From Mycobacterium sp. Aquia_213 (GTDB taxonomy: Bacteria > Actinomycetota > Actinomycetes > Mycobacteriales > Mycobacteriaceae), in contig NZ_CP113116.1 of assembly GCF_026625985.1 (NCBI RefSeq), positions 4,526,001 to 4,590,000 on the forward strand: a stretch of DNA of 64,000 nt, written 5' to 3'. Below, piece by piece: positions 46,625 to 57,100 of this stretch. Under the pieces are notes generated by a model. That model did not search any database. It was not told the DNA's origin and worked only from the letters and a program-made list of their open reading frames with translations. Numbering within the stretch: position 1 is the stretch's first letter; every line of letters starts with the position of its first letter. A program made the position numbers and the translations under genes.

Positions 46625-48112
46625 TCAGTCCTCGGGGGCCGGCGTCTGCCCCAGTGGCTTCTTCGGCAGAAAGGCGGCGGGGATGATCGTGCACGCCGCC
46701 AGCGCGACGGCCACGACAAACACCATCGTGTAGGCGTGGGCCAGCTGTACGGCGCCCATGTCGTTATGGCGATTGAGCTGGTTGGTCAGCAGGACGGCCA
46801 TCAATGCGGCGCCAATCGCGCCACCCAGCTGATCGTTGATACCCAGCAGCGTCGTGGCCCGCGCGATCTGATGCGGCGCTAATGACTGCACGCACCCCGC
46901 GGACAGTGGCGTCGCGGCGCAGCCAATTCCCAGCCCCATAATCAGCAGGCCGACCAACAATATTGGTGAATAGTCGGCTTGCCGGGCGACTCCGATGGTG
47001 AAGACGCCCAGGCCCGCCGCCATCAGCGGGAAACCGATCAGCACCATCTTGCCCGGCCCGAATTTGTCCATGACAGCCCCGGCCACCGGCGTGGTCGCGA
47101 CGACGCCGACGCCCATCGCGATCAGGTGCAGCCCCGACTGCATCGGAGTCTGGTGCAGGGCGACCTGGAAATAGCTTGGAACAAGCAGCAGGACGCCGAC
47201 GTAGGTGGCGGCGAAGAGGAGCAGCGTCACGTTGGCCAAGGTGACCACCCGGTTGCCGAACAGCCGCAGGTCGACCAGTGGGTGATCGGTGCGACGCCAA
47301 GCATGAATGATGAAGGCAACGATCAATGTCAAGCCAACTGATACCGGCATCAGCACGTGCGGGTCGGCGAGGCTCTGATGCTCGGGAATGGATGACACCC
47401 CGGCCAGCAATGCCGCAAAACCGGGTGACAGCAGCAGTAGGCCGATCACATCGAGGGCCTCCGAGGGCGCCGGACGATCCTTCGGAAACATGACTGCCGC
47501 GAGCGCCAGCGTGCTCAGCCCGATGGGCAGGTTGATCAGGAATATCCACTTCCAGCCATAGGTGCCGATCAGCCATCCGCCCAGGATCGGCCCGCCAATG
47601 GGGCCGAGCAGGAAGGGAACTGCTCCCACCGCGACCAGGCGGCCGAGCCGCTTGGGGCCCGCCTGGCGGGTCACGATCACGAAACTCAATGGGGACAAGA
47701 TGCCGCCGCCGACGCCCTGAAGTACCCGAAACACGATGAGCAGCAGTATGTTTGGCGCGATCGCGCACAGCAGCGACGCCAGCGTGAATATCGCGACCGC
47801 GCCCATGAAAAGTCGCTTGGTGCCGAACCGGTCGACCGCCCACCCCGTTACCGGGACGACGGCCGCGAACGCGAGCAGGTAGCCGGCGATCGTCCACGAG
47901 ACGACGGCCGGAGTGGACCCGAATTCGGCGGCAAAGGTGCGCTGGGCCACCGCGACCGCGGTCGCGTCCAAAAACCCCATCAGCGCCGCCAGACCGCACA
48001 CCGCACCGACCCGGAGCAGCCTGGCATCTAGCTTGTCGGGGTGGTCGGCCTCACCCACGCCTGATTGCCCGATGGTTGCCGAAGACGCGTCGTTCATAGC
48101 GTTGCCGAGCAT
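46625..48112 (-). CDS. DHA2-family MFS multidrug/siderophore exporter (EmrB/QacA type)
   Basis: A 495-residue transporter with about 14 membrane helices. It has LDATAVAVAQRTFAAEF in helix 1, GWAVDRFGTKRLF between helices 2 and 3, and the DHA2 motif C region GPILGGWLIGTYGWKWIFLINLPIG. DHA2 pumps export drugs, and several export peptide siderophores. It is the first gene of the same-strand group (MFS, formyltransferase, NRPS), but the iron box sits after it, so it may have its own promoter or be read through. Its likely cargo is the NRPS product; this is inferred. ATG 48097 is an alternative start. Confidence 0.9.
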   Translation of the reverse strand: MLGNAMNDASSATIGQSGVGEADHPDKLDARLLRVGAVCGLAALMGFLDATAVAVAQRTFAAEFGSTPAVVSWTIAGYLLAFAAVVPVTGWAVDRFGTKRLFMGAVAIFTLASLLCAIAPNILLLIVFRVLQGVGGGILSPLSFVIVTRQAGPKRLGRLVAVGAVPFLLGPIGGPILGGWLIGTYGWKWIFLINLPIGLSTLALAAVMFPKDRPAPSEALDVIGLLLLSPGFAALLAGVSSIPEHQSLADPHVLMPVSVGLTLIVAFIIHAWRRTDHPLVDLRLFGNRVVTLANVTLLLFAATYVGVLLLVPSYFQVALHQTPMQSGLHLIAMGVGVVATTPVAGAVMDKFGPGKMVLIGFPLMAAGLGVFTIGVARQADYSPILLVGLLIMGLGIGCAATPLSAGCVQSLAPHQIARATTLLGINDQLGGAIGAALMAVLLTNQLNRHNDMGAVQLAHAYTMVFVVAVALAACTIIPAAFLPKKPLGQTPAPED

Positions 48113-48136
48113 ATAGACGGCAACTGAATGCGTTTT

Positions 48137-48153
48137 GCCGACGTTGCGTCGGC
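48137..48153 (-). terminator. Short hairpin between the acidic-protein gene and the MFS gene
   Basis: GCCGACG-ttg-CGTCGGC, a perfect 7-bp stem with a 3-nt loop, lies 18 bp beyond the stop of the 48172 gene on its strand. No U-tract follows on the minus strand. It would insulate that gene from the MFS gene. Confidence 0.5.
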
Positions 48154-48171
48154 GGCCATCCCCGCCGGAGT

Positions 48172-48423
48172 CTAGCCCTCGGGCTTGTCAGAATCCTCGG
48201 ACTCGTCAGAATCCTCCGATTCATCGGAGGCTTCCGACGCGTCGGATTCATCGGACTCGTCGAGCTTGTCGGCGAACTTCGTCAAGAGCCCGGCTAGGTC
48301 GCGGGCCTCCTCGGATGCCAAAAAGTCTTCGAATACTTGTTTGTCGCCGTCTGAGATGCGCTCAACGTGCACTGCGTTGTTCTCAATTTCGACGTCCCAG
48401 CGACCGCCCTCGTGACTAGCCAT
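48172..48423 (-). CDS. Small acidic protein with Ser-Asp/Glu-rich tail
   Basis: An 83-residue protein. The N-terminal 50 residues are well ordered in composition (RWDVEIENNAVHVERIS, SEEARDLAGLLTKFADKL). The last 30 residues are a repetitive Ser-Asp-Glu tail (DESDASEASDESEDSDES). ATG 48423 is the only sensible start. It resembles short conserved actinobacterial proteins without known function. The tail repeat (TCGGA/TCGTC-type codons) is easily read as a shadow frame in the opposite strand. Confidence 0.72.
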   Translation of the reverse strand: MASHEGGRWDVEIENNAVHVERISDGDKQVFEDFLASEEARDLAGLLTKFADKLDESDESDASEASDESEDSDESEDSDKPEG

Positions 48424-48543
48424 GCGATGCCGCCTTCCGGACTAGTGGCCTGCTCTCAAAATTGGCGCCCCGCGCGCTACTGAACCGTTTACCCACTTTG
48501 GGCGGCCTGGCCGCGAGAATCACGTTGCATTAGCGTCATCGGC

Positions 48544-49032
48544 GTGACCCTCAAAGACATCGCCCTGATCACCCTCGACGGCCAGCCGACCACGCTGGCC
48601 GAATTGTCCGACGGCGCAACCCTGGTGGTGAACGTCGCCTCTAAATGCGGACTGACCCCGCAGTACACCGCACTGGAGAAACTGGCCAAAGACTTTGGCG
48701 ACCGCGGCCTGACGGTCGTTGGCGTCCCATGCAACCAGTTCATGGGCCAGGAGCCGGGCACGGCCGACGAGATCCAGCAGTTCTGCTCGACGACGTACGG
48801 CGTGACGTTCCCGCTGCTGGCGAAGACCGACGTCAACGGCGATGACCGCCACCCGCTGTACGCCGAGTTGACCAAGGCCGCCGATGCCGAAGGCGGGGCG
48901 GGAGACATTCAGTGGAACTTCGAGAAGTTCCTGCTCTCTCCCGGCGGTGAAGTGGTCAACCGATTCCGGCCGCGCACCGAGCCCGACGCCCCCGAGGTCA
49001 TCACCGCCATCGAGGCCGTGCTGCCCCGATAG
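48544..49032 (+). CDS. Glutathione peroxidase-family thiol peroxidase
   Basis: A 162-residue GPx-fold peroxidase. The peroxidatic Cys is C35 in NVASKCGLTPQY; conserved VPCNQFMGQEPG has C63; a probable resolving Cys is C81 in QQFCSTTYGV; Trp-Asn lie in QWNFEKFLL (about 124-125). Without selenium or glutathione, such bacterial enzymes reduce peroxides with thioredoxin or mycothiol-linked partners. It starts at GTG 48544. It stands alone between convergent and divergent neighbours. Confidence 0.93.
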   Translation: MTLKDIALITLDGQPTTLAELSDGATLVVNVASKCGLTPQYTALEKLAKDFGDRGLTVVGVPCNQFMGQEPGTADEIQQFCSTTYGVTFPLLAKTDVNGDDRHPLYAELTKAADAEGGAGDIQWNFEKFLLSPGGEVVNRFRPRTEPDAPEVITAIEAVLPR

Positions 49033-49165
49033 ACCGCTCTGCTCCATCACGCGGGATCGCCGATTTGACAAGGTGATGTAACGTCGCGCAAAAAGGTACC
49101 GACGGCCTGGGCGAGCAAGCTCGGGGTCAGGGGCGCCCTCGGTCCGCAAGGAGCGGAGGGCTGCA

Positions 49166-50251
49166 ATGGCTGTATGGGCGCGCCGGTTATGGCAGCAGTC
49201 CGATCAGTTCGACTGGTTCAGCGCCTACCTAAACGATCGCAACCTCGAAACACAGTGGCGGGCAGCGACGTTCGGCTGCGCGGTACTGCTCGCGGCGCTG
49301 CCGATTCTGATGCTCGGGAGCCCGGCCGGGCCTAACCATATCGGCACCGTGTGGCTGTCGATCGTCGCGGCGGCATCCGGCGCCATCAGCGCAAGCCTCT
49401 GGCTGAGACGGTGGCCCACCCGCAGACAATCACTACTTCTCTGCCTGATGGCCAGCGCCTCGATCGCTGCGATCTGCCTGGCACAGTCCAACCCGTACGT
49501 CGGGCTGGAGGGGTGCCACATCTTCGCCATAATCGGCGGATACATCGCCTACTTCCACACCGCCAGACTCTTGGCCGGCAATCTCGCTGTGGCCGTAGCC
49601 TGCTCAGCGATCCTGGCCGAACGACTCACCGCCGTCAGCGGAGACCTGTCGCTGGTGGCAGCGTCCCTCATCACCGTTGGAGCGCTCAATATCGGCGTGC
49701 CCTTCGGAATCCATTCGCTGGTGCATACCTTGAGAACTGATCTGCGCAGCTCCGACCGCGATTCGCTGACCGGCCTGCTCAACCGGCGCTCCTTCTACCA
49801 TTCGGCCTACGAACTGCTGATGCGCCATCACGGCGTCGCGGACAGGTACCTGATCGTTGCAATGGTCGACTTGGACAACTTCAAGCAACTTAACGATGCC
49901 CGGGGCCATGCCGCGGGCGATCAGGCGTTAGTCGACGTCAGCGCCACGCTTCGGAATCATTGCAGTGCCACCGCGGTGATCGGCCGAGCCGGGGGGGAAG
50001 AGTTCGTCGTCGCCGACATCGATAGTGTGACCAACCCCGCCGCCATGGCCGAGCGACTTCGCCAGGCCATTGCCGATCTTCCAATTCAGATCACCGCCAG
50101 CATCGGTACCGCCAGCGCGCCGGTAGACACCGTCGTGGGTCAGCGCCTCATCGATGGTCTCGTTGGCGCTGCAGATGCTGCCATGTATGACGCCAAGCGC
50201 GCCGGAGGAAACGGGGTGCGGCACCGCGACGATGTGCCGTCTCCAGGCTGA
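49166..50251 (+). CDS. Membrane GGDEF diguanylate cyclase
   Basis: A 361-residue protein. Six or so hydrophobic helices (about residues 30-190) form a membrane sensor, followed by a GGDEF domain: DSLTGLLNRRSFY, VAMVDLDNFKQLND, then the active site AGGEEF (about 296-301). No RxxD inhibitory site is found 5 residues before it (ATAV instead), so product inhibition by the I-site is unlikely. Ribosome site GGAGCGGAGGG precedes ATG 49166. It makes c-di-GMP in response to an unknown membrane signal. A second GGDEF protein lies at 26434. Confidence 0.9.
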   Translation: MAVWARRLWQQSDQFDWFSAYLNDRNLETQWRAATFGCAVLLAALPILMLGSPAGPNHIGTVWLSIVAAASGAISASLWLRRWPTRRQSLLLCLMASASIAAICLAQSNPYVGLEGCHIFAIIGGYIAYFHTARLLAGNLAVAVACSAILAERLTAVSGDLSLVAASLITVGALNIGVPFGIHSLVHTLRTDLRSSDRDSLTGLLNRRSFYHSAYELLMRHHGVADRYLIVAMVDLDNFKQLNDARGHAAGDQALVDVSATLRNHCSATAVIGRAGGEEFVVADIDSVTNPAAMAERLRQAIADLPIQITASIGTASAPVDTVVGQRLIDGLVGAADAAMYDAKRAGGNGVRHRDDVPSPG

Positions 50252-50252
50252 G

Positions 50253-51368
50253 TCAGCGGATAGGACTCTCAGGTCGAAATCCTTCTCGGTACTCGGTCGG
50301 GGACATCCCGTAAGCGGCTTTGAAAATTCGGGAAAAATGGGCCGAATTGTGCAGCCCATGGCGCGCCGCGATCGCGCTGACGCTCTCCCCCAGCAGCCTG
50401 GCGTCCTCGAAGTCTCGTCGGCAGCGTTCTAAACGCCTCGATCGGATCCAGCCGGCGACAGTCAATCCTTCTGCCTCAAAGAGCTTTTGCAGATACCGAG
50501 GCGAAATGTGCAACGCGGCCGCGACCTGTGACGTGTCAAGGTCCGGCTCCGCAAGGTGCGTTGCGATGAAAGTTCTTGCGCCAGCTAATAACCCGGCACG
50601 TGCCGGAATTCGGCCAAACTGCGTGCTGTCGATCGCGACGGCGCTGATCAGATCGAGTATCGCATCTTCCATCATCGGCGTCATGGACAGTGCGCCGGTC
50701 AGCAACCTCGGTTGAAGCGCAATCAGAAACTGCGAGACCAACGCCCCGACGCCCCGGTCTCCCGGAATGCGTTGTGCAGACGCCTTTGTCAGTTCGTTTG
50801 AGGAGATCTTCAACGAGGTGCGGGGAAACATCAGCACCAGCGTGTCGAACGCGCTCGCGTAATGCATCGCATACGGAGCGCTGGTGTCGTACACAGCGAA
50901 GTCCCCTGGATTCAGAACGGCCTCGCGGCCATTCTGGACAATGAGACCTCTCCCGCGCAGCTGCACACTGACCTTCACGCCGCCCATATCGCCGCGGCGG
51001 ATGTTTGCGGGGGTGCGCCGGAAATCAAGCGCACTGCTGGACAGCGCACCAATGTTGATCGCCCCGACTGTGGCAATTGCCAATTCGCCGGTGACGTTGT
51101 AGTCGTTTGCCGTGGACACTATGTCGACGGGCACGAACGTCGCAGCCACATCCTCGCGCCAACGTCCGCAACCCCCGCCGCTGAGGCCGGAGGCGGCCCG
51201 CCGCGCCCGCGCGGGCAAGTTCCTGCTCGGCGGTCCAGCAATCGACGACGCACATGTCGCCGGGTGTTGTGGCCGCTCGGTCAGATCCGTCCCGCTATCC
51301 CTTCTACCGAAGTCCGCACCAGGATAGGCCGCGCTGTCGATTCGCGCACAGACGCCGACGGCGAACAC
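50253..51368 (-). CDS. AraC-family regulator (AraC_binding_2 N-terminus)
   Basis: The protein is up to 371 residues. The C-terminal 100 residues form a double helix-turn-helix (DTSQVAAALHISPRYLQKLFEAEG and SVSAIAARHGLHNSAHFSRIFKAAYG, each split). The N-terminal sensor has the AraC_binding_2 pattern FVPVDIVSTANDYNVTGELAIATVG and RTPANIRRGD. The first ~60 residues from 51368 are poorly conserved, so a later start is likely. It ends 2 bp after the convergent GGDEF gene. The target and effector are unknown. Confidence 0.88.
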   Translation of the reverse strand: MFAVGVCARIDSAAYPGADFGRRDSGTDLTERPQHPATCASSIAGPPSRNLPARARRAASGLSGGGCGRWREDVAATFVPVDIVSTANDYNVTGELAIATVGAINIGALSSSALDFRRTPANIRRGDMGGVKVSVQLRGRGLIVQNGREAVLNPGDFAVYDTSAPYAMHYASAFDTLVLMFPRTSLKISSNELTKASAQRIPGDRGVGALVSQFLIALQPRLLTGALSMTPMMEDAILDLISAVAIDSTQFGRIPARAGLLAGARTFIATHLAEPDLDTSQVAAALHISPRYLQKLFEAEGLTVAGWIRSRRLERCRRDFEDARLLGESVSAIAARHGLHNSAHFSRIFKAAYGMSPTEYREGFRPESPIR

Positions 51369-51585
51369 ATCGGCACCCTCCTCGGCGAATCGCGCGACGA
51401 GGCAACACCCCCTAGCGCCAGCGCCAGCGAATCTGGACGAGCACCGAGCAGTGGTTGCGTCAGCGCTCGCACTGCGATCACCACTTGCAAATGTTGACGC
51501 GTCATCTCTGTGGAGGGTTCTCCTCGGCTAACCCTTCGCGACGAACCGGGCGCTCCAATGTCTCGGACCAGTTATTGCCGCTGAG

Positions 51586-52767
51586 TCACTTCGAAAGCTC
51601 CCAGCGATCCGCAAGATGATCAGGTATGGCGAACGGCGCCCGCTCGCCACCCCGCTCGAGTTCGAACATCCCGCGCAGCAGATCGCGTGCGAATGGGCGG
51701 GCGATGTCCGACACAAAGTCATAACGCCCGGAATCGCGCTGTCCCGGGCGGCCAAAAACGCGGACATAAAACCAGTTGGTGACGCGCTGCAGCCGCCTTA
51801 TGTCGCCTCCACGATTCGATTTCGGCACGAGCACCAGGTCCGCGGTCTTATCACCGATCAGGTGGCGGATCAATGGGGGGATCGTGTCGTCGAACAGATG
51901 ACCGGGCGTCAGTTGGTCGAGCAGTACGAGGAGCGCACGGGTCATGTCCTGCCCTTCGGGTGATGCCTTGAACTGCCTGCTCCGGACGAGGTCAACGAGC
52001 GCGTTGGCCTCTTTGACGTCGGATACCAATAGCTCATCGCACACGCCGATCTGGTGCGCGACGACTTTCCACAAATGCAGGTATGCGTCCTTGTCATCCG
52101 CGGACACATCCACGCCCAGGTGATTCATCGGTTCGCCAACGACATACCAGAAAACCAGGAACGTCGCCGCCAAGTCCTCCTGGTTGATCGGTGTGCCCCA
52201 GTCGCGATGCCACAGCTTGGGCTGCTGTTTGCGGCGCTCCTGGATCAGCAGGCGCACCGCCGCGTGCATCAGCCGAACCTTCTGGATGGTGCGCCGGCCT
52301 TTGCCGTCCTCGTCGAGGCTGCCAACGCTGAGCACGTCGATCAGGAACTGGCCGGTCTCCAGCACCCGTCGGCGTGCGTTGGTATCGAGCTGCGCGGTCA
52401 GGTACAGCACCTTCACAGCTTTGGCTGCCGCGTACGACGACGGGAGCGAAGCGCAGAACAGGCACAGCGTGATCAGGGGACCAAATTTTTCGAACACCTC
52501 CTGCCCGTGCCGGATCTTGCTCATGTCGGCCCACTCAGGCAGGTTCACAGTCTCTTTCAGGTAATCCTGGACCTCGTCGGGCAGATCCGCGGGGACCGGC
52601 TGATCGACGCGCACCAGCGTCTGCAGCACCGCGTTGACGGCGCTGACACCACTCCGGTTAAACACCGCCTCGACCGCACGGTCGGCAACGGGGTCGCCTT
52701 TCAGGCGCATTTCATCGAGCTTTGCGTTCGTCAACCCAGAGTCTCTTTTCGCGCGCGCCATACGCAC
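51586..52767 (-). CDS. Latex-clearing-protein-like haem oxygenase (DUF2236, MpaB/Lcp family)
   Basis: A 393-residue protein of the DUF2236 family that contains rubber oxygenase Lcp. From memory of the Lcp(K30) active site (Arg164, Thr168, haem ligand His198), this protein has RVLET and RLMHAAVR with exactly the same spacing: Arg134, Thr138, His168 counted from the GTG at 52767. GTPINQEDLAATFLVF follows, as expected in the family. Unlike most Lcp proteins it has no signal peptide, so it probably acts on a smaller intracellular substrate than rubber. ATG 52761 is an alternative start. Confidence 0.85.
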   Translation of the reverse strand: MRMARAKRDSGLTNAKLDEMRLKGDPVADRAVEAVFNRSGVSAVNAVLQTLVRVDQPVPADLPDEVQDYLKETVNLPEWADMSKIRHGQEVFEKFGPLITLCLFCASLPSSYAAAKAVKVLYLTAQLDTNARRRVLETGQFLIDVLSVGSLDEDGKGRRTIQKVRLMHAAVRLLIQERRKQQPKLWHRDWGTPINQEDLAATFLVFWYVVGEPMNHLGVDVSADDKDAYLHLWKVVAHQIGVCDELLVSDVKEANALVDLVRSRQFKASPEGQDMTRALLVLLDQLTPGHLFDDTIPPLIRHLIGDKTADLVLVPKSNRGGDIRRLQRVTNWFYVRVFGRPGQRDSGRYDFVSDIARPFARDLLRGMFELERGGERAPFAIPDHLADRWELSK

Positions 52768-53087
52768 AGCATGGCAGATTTAGCGTTCTTCGCAGATTTT
52801 ATTTTCGGGGTGAGAGAATGCCGCGGAACAGCGACGAGCCCAAGACGACAGGGCTTGAGTCCTGCTTCCTGACAATCCACCAAATGACGTTGGGATGGCC
52901 GGCTAGGTAACTGGTGCAGAAGTATTCGACAACGATGCGGTGCCCAAATTTCAGAGGACATCGAAATCCTCGAGGTGAATGTTGACGCCGGTGCCGACTA
53001 GAAGCGTCGCGAATACCTATATGTCACGTTAGTCTTGGAGACTCTTGTTGCCACCACATTTGTCTCCGAGTTGTGAGGACTGACGAG
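52768..53087. other. Divergent intergenic region with a small palindrome
   Basis: A 320-bp gap between the Lcp-like gene and the AttH-like gene. It includes AGTCT-TGG-AGACT (53031-53043), a small palindrome 45 bp before ATG 53088, and an AT-rich stretch around 53010-53028. No credible reading frame is present. It probably holds divergent promoters. Confidence 0.5.
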
Positions 53088-54035
53088 ATGGTCAACGCGA
53101 ATGACGAATTCATGCACGAGCCTGGACCGCACCGTGTCTGGCAAGAAAGCTTCTTTTTCAGTTGGTTCGATCCCCGCTCGGACGCAACGGGATTGGCCCG
53201 TATCGGATATCGCCCCAGCAATCACACCGCTGACGCGCTGCTTTACACCATGCGAAACGGCCGGGTTGAGGGTGGCTACGCCAGACTCAACGCCCGCTAC
53301 ACCGGTACCCCCGATCCTGGCCGCCTCGGCATCGGGGATCTGGAGTTTCACATGAGCGAACCGATGTCGAAGTGGCGGGTACTGCTGAGGGGCCGCGACG
53401 AGGTGGATCTGACCTTTACTGCGCTGCACGCGCCGTACGATTTTCGCGCCGAAGCGCCTCCGGGCCAATACATTCCGCCCGGAATTGCCGACGTGCACAT
53501 GGAGCAGTCCGGGCGGGTCACAGGCACGATAAGGATGAACGGAGTGACCTACGAGATTGATGGCCTCGGTCAGCGAGACAAGTCCTGGGGGGACCGCGAT
53601 TGGCGCACCATCGAAGGCTGGAATTGGATTCCGATGCTGTTCGGCCCCGACTTCACCATGAATTGCACCCTGCTGATCAACGATGGCCGGGCATACCCCT
53701 GCGGCTACATCCACCACGATGGCGCGAACCACGCGGTGACGGAGTTGGCCGTGGACTACGGAATGGCCGGCCTTCATGTGCCGAGTACATCGCGGATCAC
53801 GGTCACCGACGTCAGCGGCTTGCGGCTTGAAATTCAAGGCAGCGCCACCGCCCAATCATGCTTATACCGAAAGGGTTTGGTGATCCAAGAGTCAGCGTCG
53901 CGCTTTGAAACGACCGTCGACGGTCAGCGCCGCATTGGGGTTGGCCTGACCGAGCACGCGTGGCACGGCGGGCCACTCGGCCTGCTACGGGTGCTGCCGC
54001 GTATGGGCCCAGCGGCGCGGATGGTCATGCGATGA
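53088..54035 (+). CDS. AttH-like/DUF7064-type protein
   Basis: A 315-residue protein related to the AttH-like gene at 5330. It shares the RDKSWGDRDWR signature (about residues 165-175) and the N-terminal WQESFFFSWFDP. It consists of beta-rich domains with no signal peptide. ATG 53088 is preferred over GTG 53073 because AGGA is properly spaced before it. The divergent partner is the Lcp-like oxygenase, so these may act on the same isoprenoid or lipid-like compound (inference). Confidence 0.82.
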   Translation: MVNANDEFMHEPGPHRVWQESFFFSWFDPRSDATGLARIGYRPSNHTADALLYTMRNGRVEGGYARLNARYTGTPDPGRLGIGDLEFHMSEPMSKWRVLLRGRDEVDLTFTALHAPYDFRAEAPPGQYIPPGIADVHMEQSGRVTGTIRMNGVTYEIDGLGQRDKSWGDRDWRTIEGWNWIPMLFGPDFTMNCTLLINDGRAYPCGYIHHDGANHAVTELAVDYGMAGLHVPSTSRITVTDVSGLRLEIQGSATAQSCLYRKGLVIQESASRFETTVDGQRRIGVGLTEHAWHGGPLGLLRVLPRMGPAARMVMR

Positions 54036-54197
54036 TCAGCGAGCTGGCATCCGCCACCCACACGGGGTTACTGAGTTAGCAGCCAAGGCCGACGGTGCAA
54101 CCCTTGTCCGCTTGTACTGCAGGCATGGGTTGTGTCGGGAGCCGTTCGCCCGACTCCGCTGCACGCGAGGCGCTGCCCGGCCATCGATGTGCCGCTG

Positions 54198-57100
54198 TCA
54201 TTGCATTTCATCCGCCCAAGCTATGTGTCCGTCAAACTCAAGCGATCTCGCCGTCTCGCTGTGTCGATCCCTGAAGTCCGCATAAGCCGCAGCATCGCCG
54301 TGAGCCCGCGCCAGTAGAGCTTGCAGTCGCAGCAGCCAGATGTCGCGCATCACGAGACCGTCATGGGCTGGCGCGGCTGCGAACTGCTCGACCACGGCCT
54401 CGGCTTCGGCCACGTCAGGCTCGGCCCCGCGGTCCAGCAGTGTCTCGACCAGAACAGCCGTCGCTGGATCCCTCCAAACCCCGCCCGCCAGCGGCTGTCC
54501 CTCGCGCATGAGCGATATGGCGTCATCGCGATCTCCGCCTCTAGCCCTCTCGCGTGCCAAGTACATCTTGACGATTGGCAATTCGCCCAGGTTGTGTTCC
54601 TGGCGCACGAACGCGTCGCCGACTTCCGCGAGCAGCTTCTGCCCGCGGTCGCGCTCCGCAGCCGTTTTGCGGTGCACCAACGCGATGCCCAGGGCCATCT
54701 GGGTGTAGGCCAGTGCGACATCATCACCGGATCGTTCGACAATCCGTAGGGCATCTTCGGTCTCGCGCACCGCCCGATCGTCGGCCGTCAGGACTCCAAG
54801 CGGTATCCCCGCGTTGTAGATGTAGGCAACGGCCAGGGCGTGTGACATCGGGTCGGCGCCGCGGGCCAAGGCGAGGCCGTGCTGCAGGTCATCTCGCCAT
54901 CCTGGGCGGCCCAGACAATAGCGGGCAATAGCCCGCGTCGTAAAGGCACTCGCTAGCGGAGACCCGATAATGAAGTTGCCTGTAGACGGGTCGCCGTGGG
55001 CCAGGTCGATGACTCGTTGTGACCAGCGCAGCACGTCACCCAACTCACCACTTGAACCTTTGGCGAAAATAGCCGCGGTGGACAGCCCCACCGTCAAGGT
55101 CGGATCGCCGATCGACTCGGCGAGGGCCCAGGCTTCCGATGCCAGCTGCGAGGCCTCCCGCACTCGGGCCTGATGCGCGTGATCCATCACCAGCCCCGCC
55201 ATTGCAATGGCCAGTGACGCCTTGTCGTCGGCAGCGCTACATAACTCCCGCAATTCATCGAACCGGTCGCCTGCCGCATGTGCATGGACTCGCCAGGCGA
55301 TCCCGCACAACATAGTGCGCGGGGCAATGCGCATGGCCGTGCGGTGCGGGTCCTCGGTGGAAAGCACATCGGAGATTTTTCGGGCGCGCTCCCAGCTCAG
55401 GCGGGCGGCGGCGATGTCGCGATTGGTCGCCCACGTTGCAGCACGCATGTGCCAGCCGAATGCGGCCTGCCCATCACCGGCGGCCTCCAGATGTTCGGCG
55501 ATCAGCGCCGCGAACTGCTCGGCCGATTCTGGCTCGCGGGCTTCGATCATGGCGGCCAGCTGCCGATGCATCTGGGCGCGATCGGATTTGAGTTGTGATT
55601 CGTAGGCTACGGTGCGGATCAGCGGATGCCGAAACGCATACTCGGCGCGTGGGGCGAACCGTACTTGGTCGATCAGCTCGGCACTAATCAGCTCGTCGAC
55701 GCAGGGATCGATGCCCAGGCTTGCCAGCAGGTCGTAGCTGACCCGCGACCCGATGACCGCTGCCGCGCCCAGGGTGTGTTTGGCCGCCGGGCTGAGCCGG
55801 TCAATGCGCGCAGCGATCGCCGCCTGCAGCGTTGCCGGCACACCGACCGCTGCCACATCGGTGCGGCAAGCGTAGCCGCCACGCTGCCCCACTAGCACGC
55901 CACGTTCCGCGAGCTCACGTGCTATCTCCTCGGCGAAAAAGGGGTTACCGGCAGAGCGCGCGGCGATGATCTCGGCGACTTCACCGACGGACGGATCGGG
56001 GCCCAGCAATTCAGCAACCAGCATCGAGGTTTCCGACTTGCTCAGGGGCACCAGAGCAATCGTCTGTGCGCCTGGGACATGATGCAGGGCTCCGTGGTAT
56101 TCGGGGCGATAGGTGATTAGCAGCAACGAGTGAGTCTGGGGGAACACCGCGACAAAGTCGGCCAGCAGGGATTCGCTGGCCTCGTCGATCCAGTGCGCAT
56201 CCTCCACGATGAAAATTGCCGGTTGGGTCCGGGCCAGCTGGGCCGTGTTGATCAGCGCGGTCAAGCGCCGCCGCCGCGCGTCCGGATCGATCTTGGGCAG
56301 TTCCACATCGGGATCGGCGATGCCCAGCAGATCATCAAGCAACAGCAGGTCCTGCGGATCAGCGTCGGGAACGGGAAATTGCGCCCGCACGCGCGCCCGC
56401 GCGGTCTGATCGTCCAGACCGCTGAGCTGCCCTACGGCGCGCAGCAGGCGCGCCACCACCCGGAACGGGACGTCGCTGGCGTGTGATTCGCAGAAGGTGA
56501 AAAACACCTCCACACCACGGTCTTTCGCCAGCTGCACGGCTTCGCGGGCAAGTCGGGTTTTCCCGATACCAGCAGGACCCGTCACGCCGACCACCGACCC
56601 GCGTCCAGCCATCGAGCGGTCCAGCATCGCCGCCAGTGTGCCCAATTCCCACTCACGGCCGACCAGCGTCGAATACGACGGACCCGTCTGCTGGCGCTGC
56701 GCGGCCACGCCCAGCAGCCGCCGCGTCGGCACCACGTCATCGCCTTTGATGTGCACCATCTCCGGCTCTCCCAGCACCGCCGCGCCCTCGACCAGCCGCG
56801 CAGTGGTTTCGCTGAGCACCACCCCACTCGGCGGAGCTACGGACTCCATCCGCTGAGCCATCCCCACCTGCGCACCAACGGCGGTGTAGCCCAACGCAGC
56901 CGAACCGATCTGACCGGCAATCACCTCGCCGGAATTCAGCCCTATCCGCAGCTGCAGATCAACACCGTCGCGGCCATCGATCTCAACCGCCAGCCGCTTG
57001 GTCTCCTCCTGAATAGCAAGCGCAGCCAAACACGCCCGCAGCGCGTGATCTTCCAAAGCCGCCGGCGCACCAAACACAGCCATCATGCCGTCACCGGTGA

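Noticed and set aside
48185..48415. A Ser-rich plus-strand frame resembling a surface repeat protein
   Set aside because: It is the mirror of the Ser-Asp tail codons of the minus-strand gene at 48172.
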